Assembly: GCA_951640165.1 (NCBI GenBank)
Contig: OX621234.1
Location: 32,678,549-32,742,548 of the forward strand
Origin: Pseudoips prasinana
Lineage: Eukaryota > Arthropoda > Insecta > Lepidoptera > Nolidae
Reading direction: 5' to 3'
DNA length: 64,000 bases
In this document: positions 41,575 through 53,240 of the stretch, in pieces
Numbering within the stretch: position 1 is the stretch's first letter
Layout: the number at the start of each line of letters is the position of its first letter
The notes under the pieces: model-generated
Told to the model about the DNA's origin: nothing
Database searches by the model: none
The model's input: only the letters and a program-made list of their open reading frames with translations
Translations under genes and position numbers: made by a program

Positions 41575-41850
41575 AAACAAATTAGTATATTTATATAATA
41601 AAAAGCTTGGTGTGCTTAACAGGGCGAAACAGTATTTCACTCCGAGGCAAAAGCTATTGCTGTATAAAGCACACGTCCGGCCCCATATGGAGTACTGTTG
41701 TCACCTGTGGGCGGGGGCACCAGCTTTCCAGCTTGGGTCTCTTGACTCAGTCTTAAGACGCGCTGTGAGGATTATCGACGATCTTAAGCTATATAAACAC
41801 ATTGAACCCTTAAGTGAAGCTTTTGCTTCGTACAAGGCTGTTTGAACTGG
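41575..41850 (+). pseudogene. LINE reverse transcriptase C-terminal fragment
   Basis: Encodes KLGVLNRAKQYFTPRQKLLL, YKAHVRPHMEYCCHLWAGAP and DSVLRRAVRIIDD, the thumb and C-terminal region common to Jockey-type reverse transcriptases. Both ends are missing, and the frame decays into AT-rich sequence near 41850. Confidence 0.8.
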
Positions 41851-41972
41851 GCTTCATCAAAACCGGAGCTTTCCTATTTTAAAGTTCCTGCGGATTTTTT
41901 AAACCAATATGTTATAATAAAAAGGGACAATATCAAAAATGTTAAAACTTACAACACTAAAGCTTCAATAGA

Positions 41973-42021
41973 GATATTTGAAGCTCTCAAATATGGGATA
42001 TTTGAGAGAGCTTCAAATATC
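41973..42021. repeat. 22-bp hairpin
   Basis: GATATTTGAAGCTCTCAAATAT (41973-41994) and its inverse (41998-42021) with a 2-base insertion; 3-base loop. Confidence 0.85.
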
Positions 42022-42414
42022 CCATATTTATACTGTGCTACAGCTAGGTAACGCCTCGGCTACGGCTAGCCGACGACACCGCGCTTACAGTGAGCTTGTC
42101 CCGAGGCAAGACGTTTAAGTTACGATTTCGATTAGTGTGCTTTGCAGTAGGGAGTTTCATAAAAAGAATAGGTACTGAGCGATTCGAGTTGATACGGTTA
42201 CGATCAGTTTCCGAGTTGATATTATGTGCTATAACCATTATTCATAATTTTCCAGGTATAATATTTCATTGGCAGATTTTTTAATGTTATTATTAATCAT
42301 AGTAATGCTAAATTTAAAAAATAAATTTTGCTTTGGCCGTGTTACAAACTAATATTTCATCCGGGTTCATGAAGAACAGCGTTTGGACAGTTAGCCGACT
42401 ATCATGTAAACCAA

Positions 42415-42730
42415 TGCGGGACAATCATGGTGTGGGCAGGAATTTGTCATAGCGGCCAAAATCAGCTCGTTTGTATCCAGCATGAATGCACCAAGATACC
42501 ACGAGAAGGTAGTAGATCCTATTATTGTCACACACAGAATTTCGTTCCTTCAGGTTGGTGTCGGCCTGATCAATCGCTCAACTTAAATCCTATCGACCAT
42601 GCCTGGAACACGTTACAACGAAAAGCTTTTAGGGATTTCCCCCCAAATTTGTCGGCGGAACAAGATTGCCAATTTAATTTTGTGTGAAAAATCGATGTAA
42701 GTGATGGCAATACCTACTGATAAGATTATA
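42415..42730 (+). pseudogene. Decayed Tc1-like transposase fragment
   Basis: Starts at the TIMVWAG position of the family intact at 15203-16249. It lacks the segment with the second catalytic Asp and resumes at SLNLNPIDHAWNTLQRKAF and RDFPPNLSAEQ. The catalytic Glu in the NPIE position is Asp here. Confidence 0.75.
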
Positions 42731-42734
42731 TAAT

Positions 42735-44640
42735 TAGATTTTACTAGACTTTTTAAATTTTAATTTAAGTTAATAGTTATATAAGAAGCAATTAAGCTTT
42801 TTTTATCATACTTATTTTAAATAACCTTCAAATAATAATATTTAATCCACAAAATCACGAATTGTTTTTTATTCTTTATTAAGGACTTTAAAATAACCTT
42901 TCATTCTTCCATTTACTTTTTCAGAAAATACTTCATAGATTGTTAGATAATTGAACAAATATAAAATATCGTTAGATTCTGTTGAATTCCTAGATATATT
43001 TGTCATATACATACACACGTACATGACAACAAAAAGATATTTTCAAAATGTTATCCATTTTGTGAAAAGAAGGACTCGCTTTTAAAAAGCGCTACCATAT
43101 TGTTAGTGTACTAACAATATGGTAGCGCTTTTAAGAGAATAGATAATAAAGGTAGAAAAGGCTAAAAATATAAAAAAGGTTCCAAACGCAAAGTATTGAT
43201 TGGACCGCACAATTAAATTCATTTTAGAAACCATGGCTTGCTTTTTGATTGATCTATTAATTAATATTTGCTGTGATTTGTGGTTACGTCGCATTTTAAT
43301 GGGGTTTTTTATACAACTAAGGTTGCGCATTAACCTAATCAATAGATAACACAGTTGTCCCTATTTAACTAGATAATTAACGTTTTAAAATAGATATAGT
43401 CGAACCAGGCATGATAAAAAAAACATGAGAACAAATAAATGTCTTACATTATTGACAACATCGTGTGGAAGTCACACCAACAAGGTAAATTCACATAATT
43501 TCGGTACGTTTGAGCGGCAATACGGAATCGCGACAAAACCGTGTGATATACGACGCAATGAAAAACTTTACTTAATGCACGAAGCAACAAGTCTTTAAAC
43601 TTTCTCCGTTGTTGCGCTCCCGACGTGTGCGAACCCGGGAAATGGCTCGGCACCCACACCCTGGATGGAGCCGAAGGATTCCATATGCACCTAGTGTCGT
43701 CTCTTTCCTTCATAAGTAAAATCCGATAAACCATTGCAATCTAATCAGTATGAAGTCTGTTGCGCTTGTATCCAAAAAGCCCACTTCAGTCTAGATGCGC
43801 AATACGATTTCTTTAATATACGTCAAAGTGACGTTACATATATCGATTATTTGAGATGCAACGATGGTATATGATTTTAGGTACCCATTTCCGCGAGTGC
43901 AACAAAGATGGAAGAACGAGGTGCGCAGTTGTTATATTTCGTAAATGAGCTATTGATTAATCTATTTATAACTTAAATGTTATAAGGTATTGCCCTGCTG
44001 CCTATATTAGTTAGTACCTAGTTATGAATTTATTATACATACGTGACTATGAAGGCTTTTTTAATGTACCTAACGCAATCAATGACTAGCGAAAACGTAA
44101 AATTCAACTAAAAGTATACATCTTTCACATGCTTCAAAAAAGAAGAGGGCTCTCAATTCGAGCAGTCTATTTTTCGTTTCTTACTTACCTACTGATTGTA
44201 ATAAATTTTACCTGGCTCTATATAACAAACTTTCCAATAGGATTAAGAAAAATAAAATAGATGAACCAATTATGCTTCTTTTAATCTTATAGTTTAGTTT
44301 GTTAGCTTTCAATAAATTTAACCTGAATCTATTTAACAAACTAATTTACTAGTCTGTTCTTAATAGTTACTCTACAAGGCGCTAATCATTTATTTGACCA
44401 TGCACCGCTCGAAGGTAGCATCGCGAGGAGCGCGAAAACGGGCTGGACTTTTACCTCGACTTATTCCAGTAAAATAAGTATCTGATAGAGACCATAAGAC
44501 ATTTTTGCATTTTTTTTTACTTTTACTTTATTGGTTCTTCAGACCCAGGACCACCAAATGAACATAATATTGATATCACTGGTACTTCTGCATTATTATA
44601 TTCTGTAAATGCTTTTTATAAAACAAAGCTCCAACTTTAA
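42735..44640. other. Largely unassigned stretch
   Basis: Contains a hairpin at 43085-43132 (separate entry) and a minus-strand open frame of 96 codons at 43444-43734 in GC-richer sequence (SAPSRVWVPSHFPGSHTSG), without a recognised family and probably transposon-derived. Confidence 0.35.
43085..43132. repeat. Perfect 23-bp hairpin with 2-base loop
   Basis: AAAAGCGCTACCATATTG... at 43085-43107 pairs exactly with 43110-43132. Confidence 0.92.
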
Positions 44641-44653
44641 AACCAATTAATAA

Positions 44654-44719
44654 GATTTACTTACACTAGATTATAACATTTGAACAACTTCAAATGTTAT
44701 AATCTAGTGTAAGTAAATC
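44654..44719. repeat. Perfect 30-bp hairpin
   Basis: 44654-44683 and 44690-44719 are exact reverse complements with a 6-base loop (ACAACT). Confidence 0.93.
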
Positions 44720-45227
44720 GAAGTAGACATTAATTTATTTTATATTTATTTAGTAGGTATAAAGAAAGAAAGAATAAATTACAAGAGAATTAGTTGACAT
44801 TGAACAAAAGTAGTTACTGAAGACAGGCAAATATGAGTACATAACTTAAAATAACTACATAAAAAAGTATTTATCTAAGGCGAAAGAGACAGTTAGTGTT
44901 CTTTTAGGTTTCTTTGAAAAAGGGGGAAACAGTGTTACAGTCACTAATATTGGGCGGAAGAGAGTTCCTCAGACTGACTGCACGATCAGTGAAGGATGTT
45001 TTAATTTCCTGATCGACGAAAGGTTTACTTTTTATTAAACATTATTAATTATTTTACCAATATTTACTTTCTATATTTTACACTTTGCACTACTTTCCAT
45101 ACTAGACAAACTATTTTGCATTGGGGCTTGTAATTCAGAAAACAGTATTATTTCAATGAAGTTGGACAGGAAACTGTTGAGAATTATTGCCGCGATAAAA
45201 AATGAAATAAGAAAGGAAATAAAAACG

Positions 45228-45314
45228 CTTTGAACTCTTCATTACTACATAATGGAGTTTAAAACGCTTTGAATAACTCCATTACTACATAATGGAGTTG
45301 TTCAAAGTGTTTTC
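45228..45314. repeat. Hairpin combined with a tandem repeat
   Basis: A unit with AAAACGCTTTGAA and CATTACTACATAATGGAGTT occurs twice in direct order; the second forms a 24-bp inverted repeat with the following TAATGGAGTTGTTCAAAGTG with two mismatches. Confidence 0.8.
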
Positions 45315-45319
45315 TCACT

Positions 45320-46070
45320 GTGCCTCATTTCCTTTTTTATCTTCACACTAACTTCTTATTTGAACCTTTGTGCTAATTCTAACCCACTTACACTTTCATT
45401 ATGGCATGTTAAGTGCCTTGATTGGAGATAAAAACCTTGGTTTTAATAAGAGCTTGCTTCTTCAAAGTTTGTTTGCTGATAGTGTATTAATTTGATGCTG
45501 CCGTTTGAATGGGAATCTTGATAGGTACCTAGTCTGCTATTATGGTTATTATGTGCTCATTGCAGCTAGAGTTAAAAATGGTAGATAGTGATTTGTGGTT
45601 TGTGACAAAGGGTCTTCCAATACCAGCAGTAAAACAAATACTTTACTCCTAAACAAATTGCCGTATCCTACTTGTTGATTCGATTGTACCTATTCTCACC
45701 ACCACACAATCATCGAATAAAATCACTTGGCAACTGATGAGACAGAACAGTGTCAGGTCTGGTCAGTGCTAGCTAGCTGTAGCTAGTACCGGAGGCTATT
45801 TTGATTGAAATTTCGAGAAACTTTCTTCACAAGCATATGTTCATATCAACTTTACGTTCTTGTGTAGCAACTTGTGCAGTAGAGGTTGCTATAGTAGCCA
45901 GATTTGATATAAATTTAACTTGAGAAATAATTTTGCCTCTCTTTCCTTTCTGTAATCAGTTTATACTATGAGCAGATTCATTGAATGTGAAGATTGTGAG
46001 GTCATCCAAACACACTCCAAACATCTTATCTATCTAGAGTTGACTAAGATGCAGTCTGGGTGTATGTATT
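45320..46070. other. No recognised feature
   Basis: AT-rich sequence; nothing supportable. Confidence 0.35.
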
Positions 46071-46071
46071 T

Positions 46072-46292
46072 TGACCGCCCTGTTGGACTAGTGGTTAGTG
46101 ACCCTAATGGCTAAGCCAAAGATTGTGGGTTTGATTCCCACCCAGGACAAAACTTTGTGTGATGAACACAATTATTTGTTCTGTGTCTGGGTGTAATTTA
46201 TCTACAATATGTACAAATTTAGAAATATATAAGTATATTTGGTAGTAGTATAGTTTGGTATCAGATGGCAGTGTTACTTGTTCCAAGTTTAC
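46072..46292 (+). mobile_element. tRNA-headed SINE (type A)
   Basis: Head CCTGTTGGACTAGTGGTTAG and GGTTTGATTCCCACCCAGGA; body TTGTTCTGTGTCTGGGTGTA; 3' part truncated after GGTATCAGATGGCAGTGTTA. Confidence 0.85.
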
Positions 46293-46299
46293 ACTTTTC

Positions 46300-47400
46300 T
46301 ATGACTTCTTATTTCAGAGGGAAGTTGTGGAGACTATTTTAATGCAGAATCAGAAGTGTGTTAATTCAGTCCACTCTTTGTATAGGAGAAGTAATATATT
46401 CTGTTATATCTGTTGTGTCATGCAGCAATTTTAATGCAGAAATTTTTTTCTTTGTTATTGTAGAGTCCTACTTATCAATAGTTTCCTCTGAGTCATTACT
46501 ACTTGTTTAAGAAAATTTCATTTATACCTTATTTAATTTTAAGGAATTTGCTTATAGTCTCTCTAATACTTTTGTACCCAATTCGGTATTCTTGGCAGAT
46601 ATCCCATGTGTAGTACTATTCCCCAGATCGCAATTGTAATGTGAATATGTATTTGTATTACTGGTATTGGATATTGTTCCCCATTCAGAATTGTCAATTT
46701 TTGTAATCACTCCTCCTTGACCAATACAATCTTCTTCTACTACCTTTTTCTCTAATGCATATGGAAACCATTGATGATGAGGTTTTTAAAACACTACAAC
46801 TTTGCATATTTTCTATTGCATTTGTCAAAATAATATTTTTTTTGGGAGAGAAGAGTAGGATTATGCTCAATATTGTTGAAACAACTGTCCAGAGTATTAA
46901 TTCACACCAGGGTTGATGAAATCATGATTCTCATAAAAAAACATCAGATTCATTTAATTTAAATCAGATTTTTTTGATTCTGTTAATTATCTGATTGTTT
47001 TCAGTATGGAAGTCAGTTATTTATAAAAAAAAACAACATCATTTTTGTTTATCAACATATTAGTCTTTTAATTAAAAAACGAAGTAGCATATATATTTGC
47101 TTATTTAACAAAAATGTCATTTTTAATAAAATTTATTTAATACTAATTTTATAAAAAATCACATTAACAAGAATCAACAAAAATATATTCTTTTAAAGGT
47201 AATTAAATAAAAACACTTCCATTTTGGAATAATTCACAAAATATTATAATTAAAATAAAAAAAGACAATTTTAACAAATTAACCTAGATCCATTTGGGTT
47301 TCACCACAGTCAGACAGTTTTGGTTACAGTAAAAAGTACTGATTTAAATCATTCATTTTTTTTTAAACCTAAACTATTACTTGATTTTAATTGCAATTTA
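46300..47400. other. AT-rich stretch without a gene
   Basis: Low-complexity A/T-rich segments at 46930-47300. No open frame or repeat family recognised. Confidence 0.4.
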
Positions 47401-47408
47401 AATCACTG

Positions 47409-47646
47409 GGCTCTACCAGCTAAGTCGCCGAACATCGATTTCTTAAATGGCGTTCAAATAAATAAAGGTTAAATATGACTTTATCAATCGTTAATTGGCT
47501 TCAACGTTGGCAATCGATTTCGAACCATTTATGACGTCACATGTCATCATTGAAGCCGATTTAACAATTGATTAAGTCATTTTTAACCTTTATTTATTTG
47601 TACGCCATTCACGAGAACGATGTTCGGTGACTTAACCGGTAGAGCC
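47409..47646. mobile_element. Foldback MITE, nearly complete palindrome
   Basis: About 95-bp arms starting GGCTCTACC(A/G)GCTAAGTC (47409) and, inverted, GGCTCTACCGGTTAAGTC (ending 47646), around a 45-bp centre with ATGACGTCACATGTCAT. Both flanks carry ATTTAAATCA-like sequence facing inward, so the inverted repeat may extend a further 10 bp. The target duplication is unclear. Confidence 0.8.
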
Positions 47647-47967
47647 CCTGATTTAAATCTTATCATACCTGATTCACAGTATCTTCGAAGCTACTGCTAA
47701 AATATCAATTTACACTTGACAATGCCTACATGAAGTGTGGATAGGGAGCAGGATTATGGTTGGCTACCCTGCCACAATCCATGTACATAAAATATACATG
47801 GAATGTTGTGGGCTAATTTTACTATTTGGAAATGGAATGTAAATACCATCCTGAACACTAATTCTCACTTGGGTCATTCTTCTTTTTTACGGACAATTTG
47901 AAGAGCATTTTTGATTTATAACATCTTTTAAATAATAACTTTTAAAAAAATTTAACTTTTTATGAGT

Positions 47968-48300
47968 TTACTGAAGACTACCTAATGCTTCTTTGTAGGT
48001 TGGCAACGTTTGCGTTTTGTTGTGGTTACCAGTAAAAGTTGTGATAGAGTGGTCCTTTTCATCGGAGACAGAATTTCGCTTTACCACTCTGTCACAATCA
48101 ATTGTGTAAAATGTTTCGGTATTTTTACATACACTAACAGGGAAATTGACAAGTATACTGTGTTGAATATCTAAAGCCAATTCTGGACATTGACACAGGC
48201 AGTATAAAAAATAGAATTCTAAAGGGATGCTTGTTACAAAGAAGGATGAATTATTGTTGGTAAAAAAGAAGAACAACCTACTTGGTATCAGCGAAAACAT
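47968..48300 (-). CDS. Possible arrestin-like C-terminal exon (weak)
   Basis: 110 codons on the minus strand, not low-complexity. Beta-strand-like segments (SIPLEFYFLYCLCQCPELAL, DIQHSILVNFPVSV) are followed by a polar linker and LPTYKEALGSLQ at the C-terminus. The order of a hydrophobic strand pair and a terminal PxY-E motif recalls arrestin-domain proteins, whose tails carry PPSYEE-type motifs. A possible acceptor (ATTATTTAG) lies just upstream of the Met, but no partner exons were found. It may equally be a chance frame. Confidence 0.25.
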   Translation of the reverse strand: MFSLIPSRLFFFFTNNNSSFFVTSIPLEFYFLYCLCQCPELALDIQHSILVNFPVSVCKNTETFYTIDCDRVVKRNSVSDEKDHSITTFTGNHNKTQTLPTYKEALGSLQ

Positions 48301-48319
48301 TACTAAATAATGTAGAATG

Positions 48320-48860
48320 ACTGGCCTGTTGGTCTAGGGCCTAGGGGTTAGTGATCCTAACAGCTAAGCCCACCCGGCACAAATCTTTGTGCGATGAACA
48401 TGATTATTTGTTCTATGTTCTAGTAACTAAAGAACATGGTGTATCAGAAAATCATCATCAAATTTTATTTATTTCTTTATTTATTTAGGAAGACCAACAG
48501 CAAATAGTATCAATCATATGCAATTATTATAGTTCCTGAGAGCCAAATAAAAGGTCTTCACGAATAGATGTATGCATATGTAATTTATATAAAAACAAAT
48601 TGCATATTATTTCTTCAATGTAATATAAGCTGTACTACTCTTTTATTTTCCATGAGCTGCCTTCTTGTCTACCTACTTTTACTTTTTTAATCCTAAACCT
48701 CTTTATATAAGTTTTCTAAAGCAATAAAATGTATGGGTGTAATTTGTCTATAATATGTATGTATTTAGGAATATAAATATATGTTTATCAGTTGTTTGGT
48801 TGCCATAGTATACAGGCTTTGCTTGTTTGGGATCAGATGGCAGTGTATTAGTTGTTCAAA
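48320..48860 (+). mobile_element. tRNA-headed SINE (type A) split by a 320-bp insertion
   Basis: Head and core at 48320-48415 (TGGCCTGTTGGTCTAGGGCC, TTGTGCGATGAACATGATTA, TTGTTCTATGT). The body resumes at about 48733 with ATGGGTGTAATTTGTCTATA, GGTTGCCATAGTATACAGGC and GGGATCAGATGGCAGTG. The intervening 48416-48732 is unrelated AT-rich sequence with no clear termini. Confidence 0.7.
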
Positions 48861-48869
48861 ATTATTTAT

Positions 48870-50120
48870 AATTTTTTATTAAAGTTATAAAATAAATTAG
48901 AATTAGAAGAGAAGAAAGACAAAGGGAAGATAAATTACAAGACACTAATTATTTTCTCTATAGTATTAAATTTTACATATTTTTTCTATATTCTAGTGAA
49001 AATTTTAAGTATTTTATAATGTTTGTAGACTGATTAGATTGACAGTTCTCACTCAAACCTTAAAAGTGATTGAAAAAAGGAAATTAAACTAATAGATTTT
49101 TTTCCCTCTTGAGTTTCATATGGACACTGCTATATTTTGGAAAAAGTGTCTGATACAGCTTATAATATTGATACCTTAAACATATATAAAAAATACTATT
49201 ATATTTTAATAAAGATACCTATTAGAAAGTAGGCCCTAGCAATAAACAGGGAGTACTAATTTACTTTTGAAAATTATGCCAAATACATGATGGTTTCAAC
49301 AGTTGTGCTTGTGCTTTGTTCTGGAAATTGTGGTTAGAGTCTACTACTACAGTATTCAGCTCTACATTAGCTATGTAGACATAAATGCATAATAAGGAAA
49401 ACACCTGGGTAATGATGAACACATGTACTCAACCTAGATTTAATAGTACTCTTAGCTCAATAGGTGTTATAAATAGTAGAACTTATATTACGTAGCTATT
49501 ACTTACAATTGATAATATTATGTCTCCTTTGACAATTCTTCTCTACGCAAGAATACACCAATTTTCGTCAATATTAAAATAACACATTGTCATGTATTAT
49601 CTATCTTTTGAATCGATGATGAAAAGCTAGCGATTGCATCGTTGATTCAAACAGGAATACAATCACGAAGTTATTTTCCATTCACGACAGTAAAGACACA
49701 TTTCCTTTCGTCAACAAAGTGACCACTGACTTCCCTGCAATACCACAGAGATTATCTATATATGTTAGATTCCCAAGAAACTTGTCGTTTGATATAAACA
49801 CTTTGTCAACTCCCTTCAAAGTTAGCACTTCTTTTGGATTTACACACTGTACTGATTTTAGTAATTTACTAATAGATTAGATTTTGTAAAATAAACAAAA
49901 GATTGATTTTATTCTAGCACTTCCATGAAGGATAGCACGACACATGTAGAGACAGATATACTTTAATTACCTATATTGATGTTCTGTCTCGTCTCAGTTC
50001 TGTTCAATAATCATTGTTTATGGTGGTATATTACAGCCATAGACAAAGAAATACGCGATAAAAAATTAAATATATTTAACTTAATAATAAGTTAATATAG
50101 GTAGTATTAGTAGTAAGTAA
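48870..50120. other. No recognised feature
   Basis: AT-rich throughout; no exon-like segment seen. Confidence 0.35.
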
Positions 50121-50128
50121 GCTATGTT

Positions 50129-50166
50129 AAAGTAGAGTCGAGAGTAACTACTCTCGACTCTACTTT
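50129..50166. repeat. Perfect 18-bp palindrome, 2-base loop
   Basis: AAAGTAGAGTCGAGAGTA (50129-50146) and its exact inverse (50149-50166). Confidence 0.93.
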
Positions 50167-50222
50167 CGATGCCAGTTCTTGTAGTCACTTGATGACGAGT
50201 TAACGTGCAGATAATATTAGAT

Positions 50223-50292
50223 TTTATATTATTCATCACAACTAAAAACCTCTAATAACTATTATGTACGTAGTTGTGATGAATAATATAAA
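50223..50292. repeat. Perfect 21-bp inverted repeat, 28-base loop
   Basis: 50223-50243 and 50272-50292 are exact inverses (TTTATATTATTCATCACAAC...). The right arm abuts the left end of the TIR element at 50296. Confidence 0.9.
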
Positions 50293-50295
50293 TGA

Positions 50296-51042
50296 TGGGT
50301 CTGTTTCACAATGTACGAATAAAGTGTCGGGTGGCTAACTACCAAATAAATAAACTGACAGATATAGTTCTGGATAAAACACATTGCGTTTCACCACCAA
50401 CTTCTCGATAATAATTATTTGCCAGATAGCTATTCGGCAGTTACGTACTAATAGTTAGGTTTTGGCAACGTCGCATTTTGTCGTTCAGTCTTACGAAACA
50501 CACAACAAAATACATTTCTTATGATAAACACACCTAAAAATATCTTTTTACATATTTTTTATGGTTAGCATTTTCAGGTTTGCATAAATATTTTCAAATT
50601 TCTCTTCTAACTATTATTTTATCAAATAAAAATACATAAGTTGATTTTTTTTGCGTGAAATTAAACGTACGAAATTCAAATAATAGACGTCAAATGTTAA
50701 TGTCAACAAATGTTTGTTGCGGTATTTCGGTGGTGTTTTTCTTAGCGGTTTCGGATTTATGCGCGGTTCACGATCAAATAATTCAACAATTTCGTCTTCA
50801 ATAGTATAAAATTTTACCATTTTATTCTAACAATAAACACCACCGATATAAGCATCGAATGACATCTGGCAGATATCTTATCCATCAGTTAACTTAGCTA
50901 TCTGAAGCTTGATCTGGCCAATAGTTTACTTTGCCAGTTAGTACTATTTATGGATTATGAAACGCAAACGATGTCTTTATTCGATAGATAAGTTGCAAGT
51001 AGCTTATTCGGGACTTTATCTGGACATTGTGAAACAGACCCA
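50296..51042 (-). mobile_element. TIR DNA transposon with a small open frame
   Basis: 747 bp with inverted termini TGGGTCTGTTTCACAATGT (left) and the same sequence inverted at the right end. Longer, looser similarity continues inwards (ATAAAGT, GCGTTTCA). The flanks TGA / TAA are not a convincing duplication. TIR style (GGGTCTGTTTCACA) suggests PIF/Harbinger-like or a related group, by inference. It carries a single ATG-initiated frame (next entry). Confidence 0.75.
50614..50820 (-). CDS. Small ORF inside the TIR transposon, unknown
   Basis: 68 codons: an acidic start (MVKFYTIEDEIVELFDREPR) and a basic segment (INPKPLRKTPPKYRNKHL), then a hydrophobic C-terminus that looks like read-through into non-coding sequence. 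Harbinger-type transposases often begin with an acidic stretch, so this could be the N-terminal stub of such a gene after internal deletion. No catalytic motif is present. Confidence 0.4.
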   Translation of the reverse strand: MVKFYTIEDEIVELFDREPRINPKPLRKTPPKYRNKHLLTLTFDVYYLNFVRLISRKKNQLMYFYLIK

Positions 51043-51049
51043 TAAAGAG

Positions 51050-51690
51050 ACATAATTACGGAATTAACCTTTAATCATTTAGTTTTTTTTTTTGAGTTAA
51101 TGTAGTTAAGTACTTACTTATTATAATATGTAGTTACGTTGCTTTACCCTCATGTTTCCTATATTCTTAAATCATCATTTTTATTTTATGCATTTAAGTA
51201 ATCTGTAATACGTAATCTGAACATTTAACCTTTTAATCGTCACCCGATGCCAATTTTATGATCACTATTGTTAAATGATGGTATTAAATGGACCAAATCC
51301 CGTGCCGGACTAACTCAACAAGGCCTTAACATCAGGTAGTCCGTATAGGTACTTCTTTAGTGTCGAGAGCGGCCATAGGCTGGCTATAAGAGATAGAAAA
51401 AGAAAATGTGTGCTCGCTACTATCTTACGAAACTTAACTCTCTCTCCTTCTATCTTCACTAACTTATATCTCGCTCTCAACTTCAATTCGCACCACACTT
51501 TTCGTAACGCATTCCCCAGATTACCCCCAAGTCAATCGTTCCTCAAAAAATTATTAAAAAAAACCGTTTTTATTTTAGCGTTGATTCCTTATGTTCAAAA
51601 ACTACGGCTCCAACTTCAACGAATCAAGGAATTTAAAACTCAAAATTCCTTGATCTCGTTTTGATGAAATAGGGATGGAATAAAGATTTG
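51050..51690. other. No recognised gene
   Basis: Contains a 12-bp hairpin at 51623-51654 (ATCAAGGAATTT with its inverse), otherwise AT-rich. Confidence 0.4.
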
Positions 51691-51694
51691 TTAG

Positions 51695-52290
51695 AAAAAA
51701 CCGGCTAAGTGCGAGTCGGACTCGCCCATGAAGGGTTCCGTAGCAGCAAGTATTTCAGGTGATTAAATGAAAGGTAAATTGCGGTTTACGATTTATGACG
51801 TATTAAAAAAACTACTTACCAGATCTCATTCAAACCAATTTTCGTTATTAGTTTGCATCATATATTTTTTTTTAGTTTTATCATTCTCTTATTTTGGAAG
51901 TTACAGGGAGGGACACTTATTTTACTACTTTGGAAGTGAACTCTCGCGCAAACTATTCAGTTTAGAAAAAAAAATATATAAGAAACCTCAATATCATTTT
52001 TGAAGACCTATCTATAGATACCCTACAGGTATGGGTACGATGAAAAAAAAATTTAAGTTTCAGTTCTATGTATATGTATTTCTATGGCACCCCAAAATTA
52101 TTGTTATATATCTATTTTTATGTTAAAATCTTAATGTGGTTCACAGAATACATCTACTTACCAAGTTTCAATAGTACAGCTCTTATAGTTTCGGAAAAAA
52201 GTGGCTGTGACATACGGACGGACTGACAGACAGACATGACGAATCTATAAGGGTTCCGTTTTTTGCCATTTGGCTATGGAACCCTAACAA
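51695..52290 (+). repeat. Arthropod interspersed repeat (AAGTGCGAGTCGGACTCGC family)
   Basis: Begins with CCGGCTAAGTGCGAGTCGGA and GAAGGGTTCCGTAGC, and ends with ACAGACAGACATGACGAATC, AAGGGTTCCGTTTTTTGCCA and TGGAACCCTAAC. These two border blocks are widespread in lepidopteran genomes. The interior is diverged and contains an unconvincing 78-codon open frame. Confidence 0.75.
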
Positions 52291-52299
52291 TAATATAAA

Positions 52300-52850
52300 A
52301 TAACAAAGCTAATATAGCCACCACTAACCATAACAATAACTATTTATGTATTTATTAAGGTTAACCAACAATTGTTTACACATTAACATTTGTAACCTAT
52401 AGGCTAGGGTAACATTTACAAGTGCAACAATTAATTACGGGTTAACACCACATGCACAAAAAAGCGGCTTTATATAACATTGTAACATAATAATTATAAC
52501 AAGTTCTCGTAATTATTTGAAATTAAAAGTGAAATTATACATACAAAAAAATAACAACGAAAGTAATCAATTATTAACATTTAATGATTTACATAAAAAT
52601 AAAAAAAATGCATGGAGATGTGTGATTAGAATTATTATGTGATAGATCCTAAAATTGTAATGATTAAATTAAATTATGGTTGATTATTATTTAAATTATG
52701 AATAAAATTGAAATGATTATAAATAGATAACAACATTAAATTAATTACATTAATATAATTAAATTATAAGAATAATCTTAATAAAGTTAAAAATTAAAAA
52801 ATTAAATTACATCTACATTGGATTAGTTACAATAGCTCGTGGAATCCTAT
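52300..52850. other. Very AT-rich stretch, possible LINE 3' UTR
   Basis: Low-complexity A/T-rich sequence downstream (in minus orientation) of the LINE fragment at 52850-53240. Confidence 0.4.
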
Positions 52851-53240
52851 TCATACTATTGTGGTGTATATCAATTATTTCACTGCGGCCATTAATGATT
52901 TCGCAGTCTAGATAATGGAGAGTTCGCGCCAAGCACAGACCTTCGAAGTGGTGGACACAGGGGTGTTATTTTATTCCTAGGGTGTCTAGAGGGCGCATAG
53001 AACCTAATAAGCTTTATTAGACTGGGGCAGTCGAACTTATTGCGCAACAGTTTATAAAGAAATAAAGCACCGGTTTTATCTCTACGCATGGATAACGTTT
53101 GTATTTTGAAATGGCACAGACGAACCTTGTAAGACATGCAAAACGTTTCTGTACCCTTTCTAGACGCAAAATGTGAGTGGCATAGTGAGGCCTCCACACA
53201 ACACTGCAATACTCCTTAACACTGCGTACAAGACTACTGG
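52850..53240 (-). pseudogene. LINE reverse transcriptase C-terminal fragment
   Basis: Minus-strand blocks in two frames: VWRPHYATHILRLERVQKRF (53017-53199), then LYKLLRNKFDCPSLIKLIRF and GANSPLSRLRNH (52892-53209). This is the C-terminal end of a CR1/Jockey-type ORF2. Confidence 0.8.
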
